A stretch of DNA of 64,000 nt from positions 1 through 64,000 of the forward strand of contig NZ_AYOD01000021.1 of the NCBI RefSeq assembly GCF_000497755.1. The letters run 5' to 3'. The notes beneath the pieces were generated by a model. The model saw nothing but the letters and a program-made list of their open reading frames with translations, had not been told where the DNA came from and made no database searches. Positions 1 through 10,110 of the stretch are shown piece by piece. Every line of letters begins with the position of its first letter. Within the stretch, counting starts at the first letter, position 1. A program made the position numbers and the translations under genes. Source of the DNA: Aliihoeflea sp. 2WW. Lineage in GTDB: Bacteria > Pseudomonadota > Alphaproteobacteria > Rhizobiales > Rhizobiaceae.

Positions 1-134
1 TACCCCCACCCCTTACCCCTCCCCACAAGGAGGAGGGGGTCGCCGGCGTGGCGATTGTTCGTTTGATGAAGCTCCAGGCGGAAAGGCCTAGCGCGGCGTG
101 GATCGCCTGCGTGGGGCTTGTCCTTGGAAAGATT

Positions 135-578
135 TTATAGCTTTTCGCCCGGCAGCTTCGCGGCCTGCGACACCCAGTCAACAAACTGCGCCTCATCGAA
201 CGTGCCCTCGAAAATATCGAGGTAGCGCGTGTCGGCGTGTTTGGAGGGGCCGGGTGGGATCGGGTCGAGTGCGGCGCCGCGGAAGAAGGTGACCTTCACG
301 TATCTCGTGAAGCAGTGGAAGCTGGCGAACCAGACATCCTTTTCGGGTCCGTAGAAGGGCGAGTTCCATTTGACGGCTTTGGCGACACCGGGGACGGTTT
401 CTTCGATCAGGGCGTCGAGGCGGTGGCCGAGGGCGCTTTTCCAGCCGGGCATGGCGGCGATGTAGGCCTGGACGGGTTCGTTGCCATAGCCCTTGGCGAT
501 CTGCGGGTTGCCGCCGGACAGGAGCACGACTTGTCCGCTCGCTGATGCCGGCTTCGTCTTCGACGTTCTCTCTGCCAT
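135..578 (-). CDS. DUF1801 (YdhG-like) domain protein
   Basis: A 147-residue soluble protein of the DUF1801/YdhG fold, a small SCP2-like domain of unknown biochemical role found widely in bacteria. The Y-I-A-x-M-P-x-W-K segment near residues 39-47 and the K-W-x-x-P-F-Y-G segment near 69-76 are the family hallmarks. There is no signal peptide or membrane segment. It stands alone, divergent from the copper-locus genes that begin at about 713. The family assignment is fairly sure; no specific function can be given. Confidence 0.8.
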   Translation of the reverse strand: MAERTSKTKPASASGQVVLLSGGNPQIAKGYGNEPVQAYIAAMPGWKSALGHRLDALIEETVPGVAKAVKWNSPFYGPEKDVWFASFHCFTRYVKVTFFRGAALDPIPPGPSKHADTRYLDIFEGTFDEAQFVDWVSQAAKLPGEKL

Positions 579-712
579 GGCGTCTTCTCCCCGGGCCTGG
601 TGGCGCGCAACTGACCACGTGGCGCGGAACGCGGCAAGCGCGGGTGCGACACTCGCGCCCGTTTCTCCGCCCCGGTTTCGATGCTACCGGCACTATGTCG
701 AGGGGAAAATCG

Positions 713-1099
713 ATGCGACGCGCAAGCGGAAGAGTGTTGGGCAAGGGGGTCGCGCTGGTCGCGGTCTATATGCTCGTGCTCCAGGCGCTGTTCGGTGCGT
801 TCGCGGTCGGCGCTTCTGCCGGCGTGCCGATGCTCGACGATTTCGGCAATCCGCTCTGCATCACCAGCCACAAGCCGGCGCCGACCGGTGAGGGACGCGA
901 TCATTCAAGCATGCCCGATTGCTGCGCGCCGGGCTGCAGCATGTTCGCGCCGGTGACCGCCGGCGACCGCGAGCCGAACGCGCTTTCAAACCCGCTGCGG
1001 GTCACCTTTGCCATCGCCATCGCGGCGCCGGCAATCGTGGTGGCGCACGACATCGCGCGCCGGCCGGGCAATCCCCGCGCGCCGCCGCTCGCGGCCTGA
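713..1099 (+). CDS. DUF2946-like small membrane/periplasmic protein
   Basis: A 128-residue protein with an N-terminal hydrophobic segment (about residues 8-35) and a Cys-rich stretch D-C-C-A-P-G-C that could bind metal, as in DUF2946 proteins that often accompany copper-handling genes. A GAGGGG ribosome-binding site sits just before the ATG at 713; an ATG at 695 is in frame but has no such site. It is followed by the YcnI and CopC-CopD genes on the same strand, which suggests a copper-homeostasis operon. The role is inferred from context. Confidence 0.65.
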   Translation: MRRASGRVLGKGVALVAVYMLVLQALFGAFAVGASAGVPMLDDFGNPLCITSHKPAPTGEGRDHSSMPDCCAPGCSMFAPVTAGDREPNALSNPLRVTFAIAIAAPAIVVAHDIARRPGNPRAPPLAA

Positions 1100-1225
1100 A
1101 ACACCTGTTGCCATTCGACTGACGGAACGTCGCGGCCTGCGCTGCGCGACCGTCCTCCCTGCCCCGCGTCGCGCGCCGCAAACCAGCCGCACGGGCGCAT
1201 TCCATATGATCTGAAAGAAACACCG

Positions 1226-1756
1226 ATGTTCAAGCACATCATCACCGCTGCCGGCCTTCTCGCGCTCGGCACGTCCGCCGCTTTCGCCCACGTCTCGCTC
1301 GAAGGCAAGGAAGCCGCGATCGGCTCGACCTACAAGGCGGTCTTCCGCGTGCCGCATGGCTGCGAGGGCGAGCCGACCAATGTGGTGCGCGTTCGCATCC
1401 CGGAGGGCGTGATCGCGGTCAAGCCGATGCCCAAGCCCGGCTGGGAACTGGAAAAGGTGCGCGGCGACTATGGCACGACCTACGAGTATCATGGGTCTGA
1501 GGTGAGCGAGGGCGTGACGGAGATCGTCTGGAGCGGCGGCAACCTCGCCGATGACGAGTATGACGAGTTCGTGCTGCGCGGCTACCTCACCCCTGCCCTG
1601 GCGGCCGGCGAGACGCTTTACTTCCCGGTCGTGCAGGAATGCCCGGGCGGACTTGCCGAGCGCTGGATCGAGGTGCCGGCCGAGGGCCAGTCAGCCGACG
1701 ACCTCGAAATGCCGGCGCCTGGCGTCGCCATCATCGAGGCGGCCGGCGGTCACTGA
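1226..1756 (+). CDS. YcnI-family (DUF1775) periplasmic copper-binding protein
   Basis: A 176-residue exported protein. Residues 1-21 form a signal peptide ending in A-F-A, so the mature chain would start with His22, the N-terminal histidine that in YcnI proteins binds Cu(II) as a histidine brace with a tryptophan. The domain continues with V-P-H-G-C-E-G and a G-W-E-L segment typical of DUF1775. It lies between the DUF2946 gene and the CopC-CopD fusion, the usual association. Role in periplasmic copper handling is known for the family; specificity here is inferred. Confidence 0.85.
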   Translation: MFKHIITAAGLLALGTSAAFAHVSLEGKEAAIGSTYKAVFRVPHGCEGEPTNVVRVRIPEGVIAVKPMPKPGWELEKVRGDYGTTYEYHGSEVSEGVTEIVWSGGNLADDEYDEFVLRGYLTPALAAGETLYFPVVQECPGGLAERWIEVPAEGQSADDLEMPAPGVAIIEAAGGH

Positions 1757-1826
1757 CGGGTCAAAGGCGCGGCGGCCGGCACGATGCGTGCCGGCCGCCC
1801 GATCGCAGCTTCAGGTGGACGGACCG

Positions 1827-3422
1827 ATGCAACGAGTGAAAAGCGGACCAGGTTTGACAAGATGGATCGCGGCGCTTGCGCTGCTTCTGGCGCTTGTCGG
1901 TGAGGCCGCGGCGCATGCCTCGCTGACCGGCGCCGAGCCCCGGGACGGCGCAGTGATCGCGACTGCGCCGGAAGGCTTCCGGCTGGATTTCAGCGAGCCC
2001 GTATCGCCGCTGGTCCTGCGGATCGTACGACCGGACGGCGAGGCGGTGGACCTTGGCGACTTCGCCGTGCGGGACCGCTCGGTGGAGATCGAGGCGCCGG
2101 CGGGCCTTGAAGACGGCACGCATGTCCTGACCTGGCGCGTGGTCTCGGCGGATGGGCACCCGGTCGGCGGATCGGTGGTGTTTTCGATCGGCGCGCCAGG
2201 CGCCGCGCCGCCGCCCGTTCCCGAACCGGTCGACTGGACGGTGCGGACGGCCGTGTGGCTGGCGAAGATCGGGCTTTATGTCGGCCTCTTTCTCGGCGCG
2301 GGGGGCGCATTCGCGCTCGCCTGGTTCGTGCCGGTCTCGCGCGTGGCATCACGGGCGGTGCTGGCCTTCGTCGCGATCGGGCTTGCGGCAGCGGCGATTT
2401 CGCCGGGCTTGCAGGGCCTCGATGCGCTTGGTGCGCCGATCACCCGCTTCGCCGACCCGGCCATCTGGCAGGCAGGGCTGGAGACGAGCTTCGGCCTGAC
2501 GGTCAAGCTGGTGCTCGCAGCGCTCGTCGCGGCCGGCATCGCCGCTCTGTCAAAAAATGCCGGACTGTCCCGCATCCTGGCGACTGGTGCGCTCGCCGCC
2601 GGCGCCTATGCGCTGACCGTCTCGGGCCATGCGAGCGCCGCCGAGCCCCAATGGCTGACGCGGCCGGCCGTCGCGCTTCACGCGGCGACGATCGCCGTCT
2701 GGGTCGGGGCGCTGGTGCCGCTCGGCCTTGGGCTTCGCGCGAACGCTTTCGATGCGGCGCGCGGGCTGGAAAGGTTTTCGACATTCATCCCCTTTGCCGT
2801 CGCCGGGCTCATCGCGGCGGGCATCGTGCTCGCGGTCATCCAGGTGGAGACGCCGGCGGCGCTGGTCGACACGGCCTATGGCCGGTTGCTCCTTGCCAAG
2901 CTCGGCTGCCTGACGGCGCTGTTCGCGCTTGCCGCCGTCAATCGCTGGAGGCTGACGCGGCCGGCGCTGGCGGGCGATGCGCGCGCGCTCGTCCGATCGA
3001 TTGCTGCGGAGACGCTGGTCGTGCTCGTCATCCTCGCCATCGCGGCAGGCTGGCGCTTCACCCCGCCGCCGCGCGCGCTCGCCCTCGCCGCCGCGCAGCC
3101 GGCCTCGGTGCACATCCACACCGCCGAAGCGATGGCTGACGTTTCGGTGACGCCGGGACGGGCCGGCGCCGTTTCGGTGTCGGCGATGATCATGACGGGC
3201 GATTTCGGCCCGCTCGATGCGAGGGAAGTCGCCTTTGTCTTCGCCAATCCCGATGCCGGCATCGAGCCGTTCCGGCGGCAGGCGGAAAAGCCCGGCGACG
3301 GCACGTGGCGCGCAGACGACGTGATCCTGCCGCTGGCCGGGCGCTGGACCGTGCGGCTCGACATTCTCGTCACCGATTTCGACATCGTGCGGCTGACGAC
3401 AGAGATCGACATCAGGCCGTGA
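1827..3422 (+). CDS. CopC-CopD fusion, copper resistance/uptake protein
   Basis: A 531-residue fusion. Residues 1-29 are a signal peptide; His30 starts the mature CopC domain (H-A-S-L...P-R-D-G, later D-G-H-P-V-x-G), which binds periplasmic copper. From about residue 135 a CopD membrane domain with about eight helices follows, proposed to move copper into the cytoplasm. About 110 residues of extracytoplasmic beta-rich sequence close the protein. The reading frame is open upstream to about 1551, but the ATG at 1827 gives the clean signal peptide. It is the last gene of the copper group. Confidence 0.88.
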   Translation: MQRVKSGPGLTRWIAALALLLALVGEAAAHASLTGAEPRDGAVIATAPEGFRLDFSEPVSPLVLRIVRPDGEAVDLGDFAVRDRSVEIEAPAGLEDGTHVLTWRVVSADGHPVGGSVVFSIGAPGAAPPPVPEPVDWTVRTAVWLAKIGLYVGLFLGAGGAFALAWFVPVSRVASRAVLAFVAIGLAAAAISPGLQGLDALGAPITRFADPAIWQAGLETSFGLTVKLVLAALVAAGIAALSKNAGLSRILATGALAAGAYALTVSGHASAAEPQWLTRPAVALHAATIAVWVGALVPLGLGLRANAFDAARGLERFSTFIPFAVAGLIAAGIVLAVIQVETPAALVDTAYGRLLLAKLGCLTALFALAAVNRWRLTRPALAGDARALVRSIAAETLVVLVILAIAAGWRFTPPPRALALAAAQPASVHIHTAEAMADVSVTPGRAGAVSVSAMIMTGDFGPLDAREVAFVFANPDAGIEPFRRQAEKPGDGTWRADDVILPLAGRWTVRLDILVTDFDIVRLTTEIDIRP

Positions 3423-3469
3423 AGAAGGCGTCGGAGCGTGGCTCGCTCCGACGTCGGCGCGCCCAGCGC

Positions 3470-4327
3470 TCATTCGGCAGCGGATGCCCGGCGCGGTTCG
3501 GACGCTCGCGCCAGCCGCGCCTCGATCCAGCCAGCGATATCGGCGAACACGGTCTCCTTGCCGATATCGTTGAGCAGGTCGTGGTAGTGGCCGTCATAGA
3601 GCTTGAGGGTCTTGTCGGCGGAACCGGCATGCTCGTGGAAGAATTCGCTGCCCTGACAGACGGTCGCCTTGTCGGCCGTTCCATGCAGGATCAGGACAGG
3701 CAATTCGATGTCCCCGAACGATTCCTTCAGCCGTTCGTCGGCGCGCACTAGCGCAGCGACGGTGGCGGCAGGCTGCGTCTCGCCCTTGGTCAGCGGGTCC
3801 GCCTCCAGGGCGGCCAGCGCGACCGGATCGCGGGTGAAATCCTTCATGTGCAGCGTCAGCACCCCGAGGCGCGGCGCGACATGGCTGAGCCCCTTGATGG
3901 CCGACAGGACGAAGCCGGGCGCGGGCACCTGGAAGGCGAAGCTTTCGCAGATCAGCCCCTGGATTTCGGCCTGATGGTCGAGCGCGTAGGTGCAGGCCAC
4001 CACGCCGCCGGCGCTGTGGCCGAGCACGTAGACGGGCAGGCCGGGATGGCGCTCCTTGGCGATGTCGATCGTGCCGGCGAGGTCGGCCACGTAGTCGTCG
4101 ACGTCTTCGACGAAGAACCGTTCGCCCTGCGACTTGCCGCGTCCGCGAAGATCAAGTGCAAAGGCGGCGAAACCCCGGGCTGCGAACTGTTCCGCGGTCC
4201 AGGCATGCTGTCCGCCGTGAGAATTCACGCCGTGACAGATGACAATGACGGCTCGTGGCGCGCCCTCGGGCATCCAGGAACGAAGATGTATTCTGACGCC
4301 GCGGCTGCTGAAATCTTCCTCACGCAT
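3470..4327 (-). CDS. alpha/beta hydrolase, lysophospholipase/monoacylglycerol-lipase type
   Basis: A 285-residue serine hydrolase of the S33/monoglyceride-lipase group. The nucleophile elbow G-H-S-A-G-G (Ser105), the acid in L-I-L-H-G-T-A-D and the histidine in D-G-H-Y-H-D form the catalytic triad. The start at 4327 has an AAGGAG site eight bases upstream; an ATG at 4348 is possible but lies across that site. No signal peptide, so probably cytoplasmic. It is transcribed toward the copper genes and divergent from the GlxA-like regulator. The substrate is unknown. Confidence 0.85.
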   Translation of the reverse strand: MREEDFSSRGVRIHLRSWMPEGAPRAVIVICHGVNSHGGQHAWTAEQFAARGFAAFALDLRGRGKSQGERFFVEDVDDYVADLAGTIDIAKERHPGLPVYVLGHSAGGVVACTYALDHQAEIQGLICESFAFQVPAPGFVLSAIKGLSHVAPRLGVLTLHMKDFTRDPVALAALEADPLTKGETQPAATVAALVRADERLKESFGDIELPVLILHGTADKATVCQGSEFFHEHAGSADKTLKLYDGHYHDLLNDIGKETVFADIAGWIEARLARASEPRRASAAE

Positions 4328-4464
4328 CTTTCCAGCTCCTTTTTTCATGTGCGGGATTGCCGGCTTGCTCGCGCGAAGGCGGGCGGCCGCGTGGCTATTG
4401 TGGCCGCGTCAGGTGGGTTCTGATATGATGGGCAGTGTCAAACTATGGGCCGAAAGCGACAATC

Positions 4465-5481
4465 ATGACCGATCGCGGCACGCAGACGGAGATCGGAATC
4501 GTCGTCTATCCGGGCGCGCAACTGGCAGCGGTTCACGGACTGACCGACCTCTTCGGCCTTGCTGGCCGGTTCTCCGCGGAGATCGATCGAAGCGGCGGCG
4601 CCTTGCTTCGCGTAAGCCACTGGAGCCTCGGCGACGGGGCCGTCTCCTGCGTCTTTTGCAGCGAACCCGCGGCAGAGCCCAGACCGGACATCCTGATCCT
4701 GCCGCCGACATTGGGAGACCTGCCCGAACCCGATAGCTGCGCGGAGATCGGGCGCTGGCTGTTGGGAGAGCACGCGAGGGGCGTGCCGCTGGTGACGATT
4801 TGCTCCGGGGTCTTCCTGGCTGCCGGTACGGGGTTGCTCGACGGGCGCATCGTCTCGACACATCGCAGTTGCGCGCAGGCGCTGGCGGAAAGCTTTCCGC
4901 AGATCGCCGTGGATGTCGGCGAACGGATGATCGAGCATTCCGACATTCTCACCGCCGGCGGCTTCATGGCGTGGGTCGACGTGGCGTTCGTGCTGATCGA
5001 ACGGTTTCTCGGCGACGCGGTCCGTGCCCGGACGGAGCGTTTCGTGCTGGCCGGCCACGCTACAGGTCAGGCGGCGCATTTCACGGCCATCGCGCCCGGT
5101 TCGACGCATGGCGACGCCGCCATTCGCAAGGCTCAGGAATACGTCCATCTGAGGGATGGCCAGGGCATCTCGCTGGCCGCGCTCGCAGCCGTCGCACGGC
5201 TGGAGCGGCGCACGTTCCTGCGTCGGTTCCGGAACGCGACGGGCATGACGCCGATCGAGTATTGCCGCGCGATCCGCATCGCACGCGCCCGCGAAGTTCT
5301 CGAAGCCGGCAACATGCCGTTGAAGAAGATCGCGGAGACGCTGGGCTATGTGGACCCCAGCTCATTCGCCAGGGCCTTTCGCCGTTCGTGCGGCGTGCCG
5401 CCCGGGGCCTACCGAAACCTGCATGGCGGCGCATTCCAAAGCCATGCGTCCGACGGGCGCCGGTCAGCGGCGGGAAGCTGA
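4465..5481 (+). CDS. GlxA-family transcriptional regulator (DJ-1/PfpI plus AraC HTH)
   Basis: A 338-residue regulator with an N-terminal DJ-1/PfpI-like amidotransferase fold (about residues 8-190; nucleophile-elbow-like T-I-C-S-G-V-F-L-A) and a C-terminal AraC/XylS double helix-turn-helix (about 220-325, with G-Y-x-D-P-S-S-F-A-R-A-F-R). In rhizobia such proteins control carnitine, choline or other amine catabolism, but targets cannot be read here. The ATG at 4465 is preferred over an in-frame GTG at 4435. It is not obviously in an operon. Confidence 0.85.
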   Translation: MTDRGTQTEIGIVVYPGAQLAAVHGLTDLFGLAGRFSAEIDRSGGALLRVSHWSLGDGAVSCVFCSEPAAEPRPDILILPPTLGDLPEPDSCAEIGRWLLGEHARGVPLVTICSGVFLAAGTGLLDGRIVSTHRSCAQALAESFPQIAVDVGERMIEHSDILTAGGFMAWVDVAFVLIERFLGDAVRARTERFVLAGHATGQAAHFTAIAPGSTHGDAAIRKAQEYVHLRDGQGISLAALAAVARLERRTFLRRFRNATGMTPIEYCRAIRIARAREVLEAGNMPLKKIAETLGYVDPSSFARAFRRSCGVPPGAYRNLHGGAFQSHASDGRRSAAGS

Positions 5482-5539
5482 CCCGACGACGAGGTTCCGT
5501 GGCTGAACGTCTTCGCCGCAGAACCCCGAATGTCAGTCC

Positions 5540-7219
5540 CTAGAACAGGCCCTCGATCTGGCCTTCCTCGTTGAGGAAGATCTTTTCCGAGGACGGCGTC
5601 TTGGGCAGGCCCGGCATGGTCATGATCTCTCCGCAGATCGCAACGATGAAGCCGGCGCCGGCCGACAGGCGCACCTCGCGCACCGGCACGACGTGGTCGT
5701 TGGGGGCGCCGCGCAGGTTCGGGTCGGTCGAGAAGGAATACTGGGTCTTGGCCATGCAGACCGGCAGGTTGCCGTAACCCGCCTGCTCCCACTGGTGAAG
5801 CTGGTCGCGCACCGACTTGTCGGCGATGGCGTGCGAGCCGCGGTAGATGCGCTTGACGATGGTGTTGATCTTGTCGAAGAGCGGCATCTCATCGGGATAG
5901 AGCGGGGCGAATTGCGACGAGCCGCCTTCGGCAAGCTCCACGACCTTCTTCGCCAGATCCTCGATGCCGGCCGAGCCCTGCGCCCAGTGCTTGCACAGGA
6001 TCGCTTCCTCGCCCATCGAGGCGACATAGTCCTTCAGCGCCTGGATTTCGGCGTCGGTGTCGGAATAGAAATGGTTGATCGCGACCACGGCCGGGACGCC
6101 GAACTGGCGCACGTTCTCGATATGGCGGCCGAGATTGGCGCAGCCCTTCTTGACCGCCTCGACATTCTCCGTGCCCAGATCGTCCTTCTTGACGCCGCCA
6201 TTCATCTTCATGGCGCGCACGGTGGCGACGATGACGGCCGCGGCGGGCTTGAGCCCGGCCTTGCGGCACTTGATGTCGAAGAACTTCTCCGCGCCGAGAT
6301 CGGCGCCGAAGCCGGCCTCGGTGACGACATATTCGCCCAGCTTCAGCGCGGTCGTGGTGGCGACGACCGAGTTGCAGCCATGCGCGATGTTGGCGAACGG
6401 GCCGCCATGGACGAAGGCCGGGTTGTTCTCCAAAGTCTGGACGAGGTTCGGCTGCATCGCGTCCTTGAGCAGGACCGCCATCGCGCCGTCGGCCTTCAAG
6501 TCGCGCGCATAGACAGGGGTCTTGTCGCGGCGATAGGCGACGATGATGTCACCGAGGCGCTTTTCGAGATCGGCGAGGTCCTTGGCCAGGCACAGGATGG
6601 CCATGACTTCGGAGGCGACGGTGATGTCGAAGCCGGCCTCGCGCGGGAAGCCGTTGGCGACGCCGCCGAGCGAGCAGGTGATCTGGCGCAGCGCGCGGTC
6701 GTTCATGTCCATCACGCGGCGCCAGACGACGCGGCGCTGGTCGATGCCCAGATCGTTGCCCCAGTAGATGTGATTGTCGATCAGGGCCGCGAGCAGATTG
6801 TGCGCGGTGGTGATGGCGTGGAAATCGCCGGTGAAGTGGAGGTTCATGTCCTCCATCGGCACGACCTGCGCCATGCCGCCGCCGGCCGCGCCGCCCTTCA
6901 TGCCGAAATTCGGCCCGAGCGAGGCTTCGCGGATGCAGACCACGGCCTTCTTTCCGATCCGGTTGAGACCGTCGCCGAGGCCGACCGTCGTCGTCGTCTT
7001 GCCCTCGCCGGCCGGCGTCGGGTTGATCGCAGTAACGAGGATCAGCTTGCCGTCCTTGTTGCCGCTCACCGATTTGATGTACTCGGCCGAGACCTTAGCC
7101 TTGTCGTGGCCATAGGGCAGGAGATGCTCGTGCGGGATGCCCAGGCTCGCGCCGATCTCCATGATCGGCTTCTTCTTCGCGGCGCGCGCAATCGCGATAT
7201 CGGATTTCACTTCGGCCAT
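5540..7219 (-). CDS. fhs: formate--tetrahydrofolate ligase
   Basis: A 559-residue enzyme that makes 10-formyl-THF from formate, THF and ATP, feeding one-carbon metabolism. The nucleotide-binding loop P-T-P-A-G-E-G-K-T occurs at residues 68-76, followed by the conserved G-P[12 protein letters not shown] segment near 105-118. Length and start match the family. A GGGGGAC site precedes the ATG. It ends near the convergent GlxA gene and is about 190 bases downstream of tdk on the same strand, so a shared transcript is possible. Confidence 0.97.
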   Translation of the reverse strand: MAEVKSDIAIARAAKKKPIMEIGASLGIPHEHLLPYGHDKAKVSAEYIKSVSGNKDGKLILVTAINPTPAGEGKTTTTVGLGDGLNRIGKKAVVCIREASLGPNFGMKGGAAGGGMAQVVPMEDMNLHFTGDFHAITTAHNLLAALIDNHIYWGNDLGIDQRRVVWRRVMDMNDRALRQITCSLGGVANGFPREAGFDITVASEVMAILCLAKDLADLEKRLGDIIVAYRRDKTPVYARDLKADGAMAVLLKDAMQPNLVQTLENNPAFVHGGPFANIAHGCNSVVATTTALKLGEYVVTEAGFGADLGAEKFFDIKCRKAGLKPAAAVIVATVRAMKMNGGVKKDDLGTENVEAVKKGCANLGRHIENVRQFGVPAVVAINHFYSDTDAEIQALKDYVASMGEEAILCKHWAQGSAGIEDLAKKVVELAEGGSSQFAPLYPDEMPLFDKINTIVKRIYRGSHAIADKSVRDQLHQWEQAGYGNLPVCMAKTQYSFSTDPNLRGAPNDHVVPVREVRLSAGAGFIVAICGEIMTMPGLPKTPSSEKIFLNEEGQIEGLF

Positions 7220-7413
7220 TTAGGTCCCCCAGGAGGCTTCTAGCTCGGTTCTGTTCGCGACGGCCGGGACCGCGCGCTTCGGTTCGGATTCATGGCGGTT
7301 GCCGCTGTTGCGCGCCGTCTCAATAAAGCCGCGCAATGCACGGAATGCGACAAGGCGAAAGCGGTATCCGGCCCGGATCGAAAAGCTGTATACAACTGCG
7401 ATGGCGGGTCCGT

Positions 7414-8031
7414 CTATTCCCCGGCGGTGAAGCCGACAAGGTCTTCCGGCGGCAGGCGGCCCATCTCTTCCTCCCAGTGCCGCCGGCACAAGGAGACATA
7501 TCGATCCTCGCCGCCGATCGCGACCTGATCGCCCTCGAGCAGCACCTTGCCGTTCGGTCCGAGCCGCACGACCATCGTCGCCTTGCGCCCGCATTTGCAG
7601 ATGGTGCGCACCTCGCGCAACTCGTCGCCGATAGCCAGAAGCGCCTTCGAGCCGGGAAAGAGTTCGCCGCGAAAATCGGTGCGCAGCCCGTAGCACATCA
7701 CCGGCACGCCGAGCCTGTCGGCGACACGGGCGAGCTGCCAGACCTGCTCTTCCGAAAGGAACTGCGCCTCGTCGACGAAGACGCAGTGCAACGGCCCGCT
7801 GCGGGCGAGCGCGTCGATGATGGCGAAGAGGTCGGTTTCGGCCGAAAAGAGCTCGGCATCGGCGCCGAGCCCGATGCGCGAGGCGATGCGTCCGACGCCC
7901 GCGCGGTCGTCGAGGGCGGCGGTGAAGGTCGCGGTGCGCATGCCGCGTTCGCCGTAATTGTACGACGCCTGCAGGAGCAGCGTCGACTTGCCGGCATTCA
8001 TCGCGGAATAATGGAAATAGAGCTTGGCCAT
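7414..8031 (-). CDS. tdk: thymidine kinase
   Basis: A 205-residue type II thymidine kinase that phosphorylates thymidine for salvage. The P-loop S-A-M-N-A-G-K-S-T is at residues 8-16, the D-E-A-Q-F motif lies near residue 90, and the C-K-C-G and C-x-x-H pairs of the zinc-binding lasso are present. It is upstream of fhs on the same strand and divergent from choX. All catalytic motifs are intact. Confidence 0.96.
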   Translation of the reverse strand: MAKLYFHYSAMNAGKSTLLLQASYNYGERGMRTATFTAALDDRAGVGRIASRIGLGADAELFSAETDLFAIIDALARSGPLHCVFVDEAQFLSEEQVWQLARVADRLGVPVMCYGLRTDFRGELFPGSKALLAIGDELREVRTICKCGRKATMVVRLGPNGKVLLEGDQVAIGGEDRYVSLCRRHWEEEMGRLPPEDLVGFTAGE

Positions 8032-8228
8032 GCGTGCCTTTTAGGCCGGTTGGGCGCGGGAGCGGGAGTGCCACCGCGCAACCGTCCACGAAAAATCGCT
8101 GCACACGTGCAATTTCAGGCTTTTCGACATGGTTCTTGAATCATCGTGCAAATGATGTTTGGCTTTAGCAACTCGTGAAAGACCGCGTTTCGAGCGGTTT
8201 TCCATAAACCCGATGGGAGACGATTTCG

Positions 8229-9176
8229 ATGTTGCGTACCCGCACATTCCTCACGACGCTTGCCCTTTCGACCGCGCTTTCGGCCGGAGCCGCGCTGGCG
8301 CAGGACCCGGAAGCCTGCCAGACGATCCGCTTTTCCGACGTCGGCTGGACCGACATCACGGCGACGACGGGCACGGCGACGGTTCTCTTGAAGGCGCTCG
8401 GCTACGAGACGGACGTGCAGGTGCTCTCGGTTCCGGTGACCTATGCGTCGCTGAAGAATGGCGACATCGACGTCTTCCTCGGCAACTGGATGCCGACGAT
8501 GGAAGCCGACATCGCGCCCTATCGCGAGGACGGGTCGGTGGAGACGCTGGTCACCAATCTGGAAGGCGCCAAATACACGCTCGCCGTCCCGAAATACACC
8601 TATGACAAGGGCCTGACGAGCTTCGACAAGATCGCCGAGTTCAGCGACGATCTGAACGGCCAGATCCTCGGCATCGAGCCGGGCAATGACGGCAACCGCC
8701 TGATCCTCGACATGATCGAGGCCGACCAGTTCGGCCTGTCGGGCTTCGAGGTCGTCGAGAGCTCGGAAGCCGGGATGCTTTCGGCCGTCACCCGCGCCGC
8801 CCGTTCGCAGCAGGACGTGGTTTTCCTCGGCTGGGAGCCGCACCCGATGAACGCCAATATCGAGATGGAATATCTCGAAGGCGGCGACGAGGTCTTCGGG
8901 CCGAATTTCGGCGGCGCGACGGTGCATACCAATGTGCGCGCCGGCTACACCGAGGAATGCCCGAATGTCGGCAAGTTCCTGACCAATCTCGTCTTCTCGC
9001 TCGAAATGGAGAACGAGATCATGGGCGCGATCCTCGATGACGGCGCCGACCCGGAGGCGGCCGCGACCGAATGGCTGAAGGCCAACCCGGACGCGCTGAC
9101 GCCCTGGTTCGAAGGCGTGACGACGGTGGGCGGCGAGGACGGCGAAGCCGCCGTGCGCGCGGAACTCGGCCTTTAA
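8229..9176 (+). CDS. choX: choline ABC transporter, periplasmic substrate-binding protein
   Basis: A 315-residue periplasmic protein with a signal peptide ending at A-L-A-Q (about residue 25) and the OpuAC/ProX-type fold: D-V-G-W-T-D-I near residues 38-44 and F-L-G-N-W-M-P near 86-92, aromatic residues that in ChoX of Sinorhizobium cage the quaternary ammonium group. A good match to ChoX rather than ProX in length. It heads the choXWV operon. Choline specificity is inferred from resemblance and gene order. Confidence 0.9.
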   Translation: MLRTRTFLTTLALSTALSAGAALAQDPEACQTIRFSDVGWTDITATTGTATVLLKALGYETDVQVLSVPVTYASLKNGDIDVFLGNWMPTMEADIAPYREDGSVETLVTNLEGAKYTLAVPKYTYDKGLTSFDKIAEFSDDLNGQILGIEPGNDGNRLILDMIEADQFGLSGFEVVESSEAGMLSAVTRAARSQQDVVFLGWEPHPMNANIEMEYLEGGDEVFGPNFGGATVHTNVRAGYTEECPNVGKFLTNLVFSLEMENEIMGAILDDGADPEAAATEWLKANPDALTPWFEGVTTVGGEDGEAAVRAELGL

Positions 9177-9255
9177 GGCCGCGTCGACCGTGTGATTTCG
9201 GAGCGGCCGGCAATGATCCGGCCGCTTCGCGTTTGAACTTCGAGGGGATGAGGCG

Positions 9256-10110
9256 ATGGACCCGGTTTCGGATTGGGTGGCGAGCGAGAAGATTCCTGTC
9301 GGGCGCTGGGGGCAGACGCTCTTCGACTTCCTGATCGGCAATTTCGCCTGGTTTTTCGATTCCATTTCCAATGGCTTGCGCACGGTTCTGGATTCGATGG
9401 TGAACCTCATCATGTGGTTCCCGCCGGTCGTCGTCGTCCTCGCCATCGCCGCGCTCGCCTTTGCGCTCAAGCGCTCCTGGAAGCTGTCGCTGGGGGTGAT
9501 GCTGGGCCTGCTCTTCATCATCAACCAGGGGCTCTGGTCCGAGACGGTGCAGACGCTCGTGCTCGTCGTATCGGCCGCGACCGTGTCGATGGCGATCGGG
9601 GTGCCGATCGGCATCTGGGCGGCGCATAACGACCGCGTCTATGCCTGGCTGCAACCGGTGCTCGACCTGATGCAGACCCTGCCGACCTTCGTCTACCTCA
9701 TCCCCGTCCTGATCCTCTTCGGCCTCGGTATCGCGCCGGGCCTGATCGTCACCGTGATCTTCGCCTGTCCGGCCCCGATCCGCCTGACCTATCTCGGCAT
9801 CAAGTCCGTGCCCCGGCCGATGCTGGAGGCGGGCGAATCCTTCGGCGCGACGCGCAGCCAGTTGCTCTGGAAGGTCGAACTGCCCTCGGCCCTGCCGACC
9901 ATCATGGCGGGGCTGACCCAGTGCATCATGCTGTCGCTGTCGATGGTGGTGATCGCGGCGCTGATCGGCGCGAACGGGCTCGGGCGGCCGGTCGTGCGGG
10001 CGCTGAACACGGTCAACATCCCGCTCGGCCTCGAGGCGGGCCTCGCCATCGTGGTGCTGGCGATCATTCTCGACCGGATGGCGCGGATCGGCCAGGAGAA
10101 GGCCAAATGA
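9256..10110 (+). CDS. choW: choline ABC transporter, permease
   Basis: A 284-residue inner-membrane permease of the ProW/OpuAB type with about six helices and the EAA loop (G-E-S-F-G-A-T-R-S-Q-L-L-W-K-V near residues 194-208) that docks the ATPase. It lies 79 bases after choX, and its stop codon overlaps the start of choV (ATGA), so the two proteins are translationally coupled. Together with choX and choV it should import choline for glycine-betaine synthesis or catabolism. Confidence 0.92.
   Translation: MDPVSDWVASEKIPVGRWGQTLFDFLIGNFAWFFDSISNGLRTVLDSMVNLIMWFPPVVVVLAIAALAFALKRSWKLSLGVMLGLLFIINQGLWSETVQTLVLVVSAATVSMAIGVPIGIWAAHNDRVYAWLQPVLDLMQTLPTFVYLIPVLILFGLGIAPGLIVTVIFACPAPIRLTYLGIKSVPRPMLEAGESFGATRSQLLWKVELPSALPTIMAGLTQCIMLSLSMVVIAALIGANGLGRPVVRALNTVNIPLGLEAGLAIVVLAIILDRMARIGQEKAK

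Noticed and set aside
5693-7243. 516-codon plus-strand open frame over fhs
   Set aside because: It is antisense to a fully conserved formate-THF ligase and its translation is low in known motifs; high GC makes long shadow frames common.
8115-9614. 499-codon minus-strand open frame over choX and choW
   Set aside because: It is antisense to two clear transporter genes and has no family resemblance.
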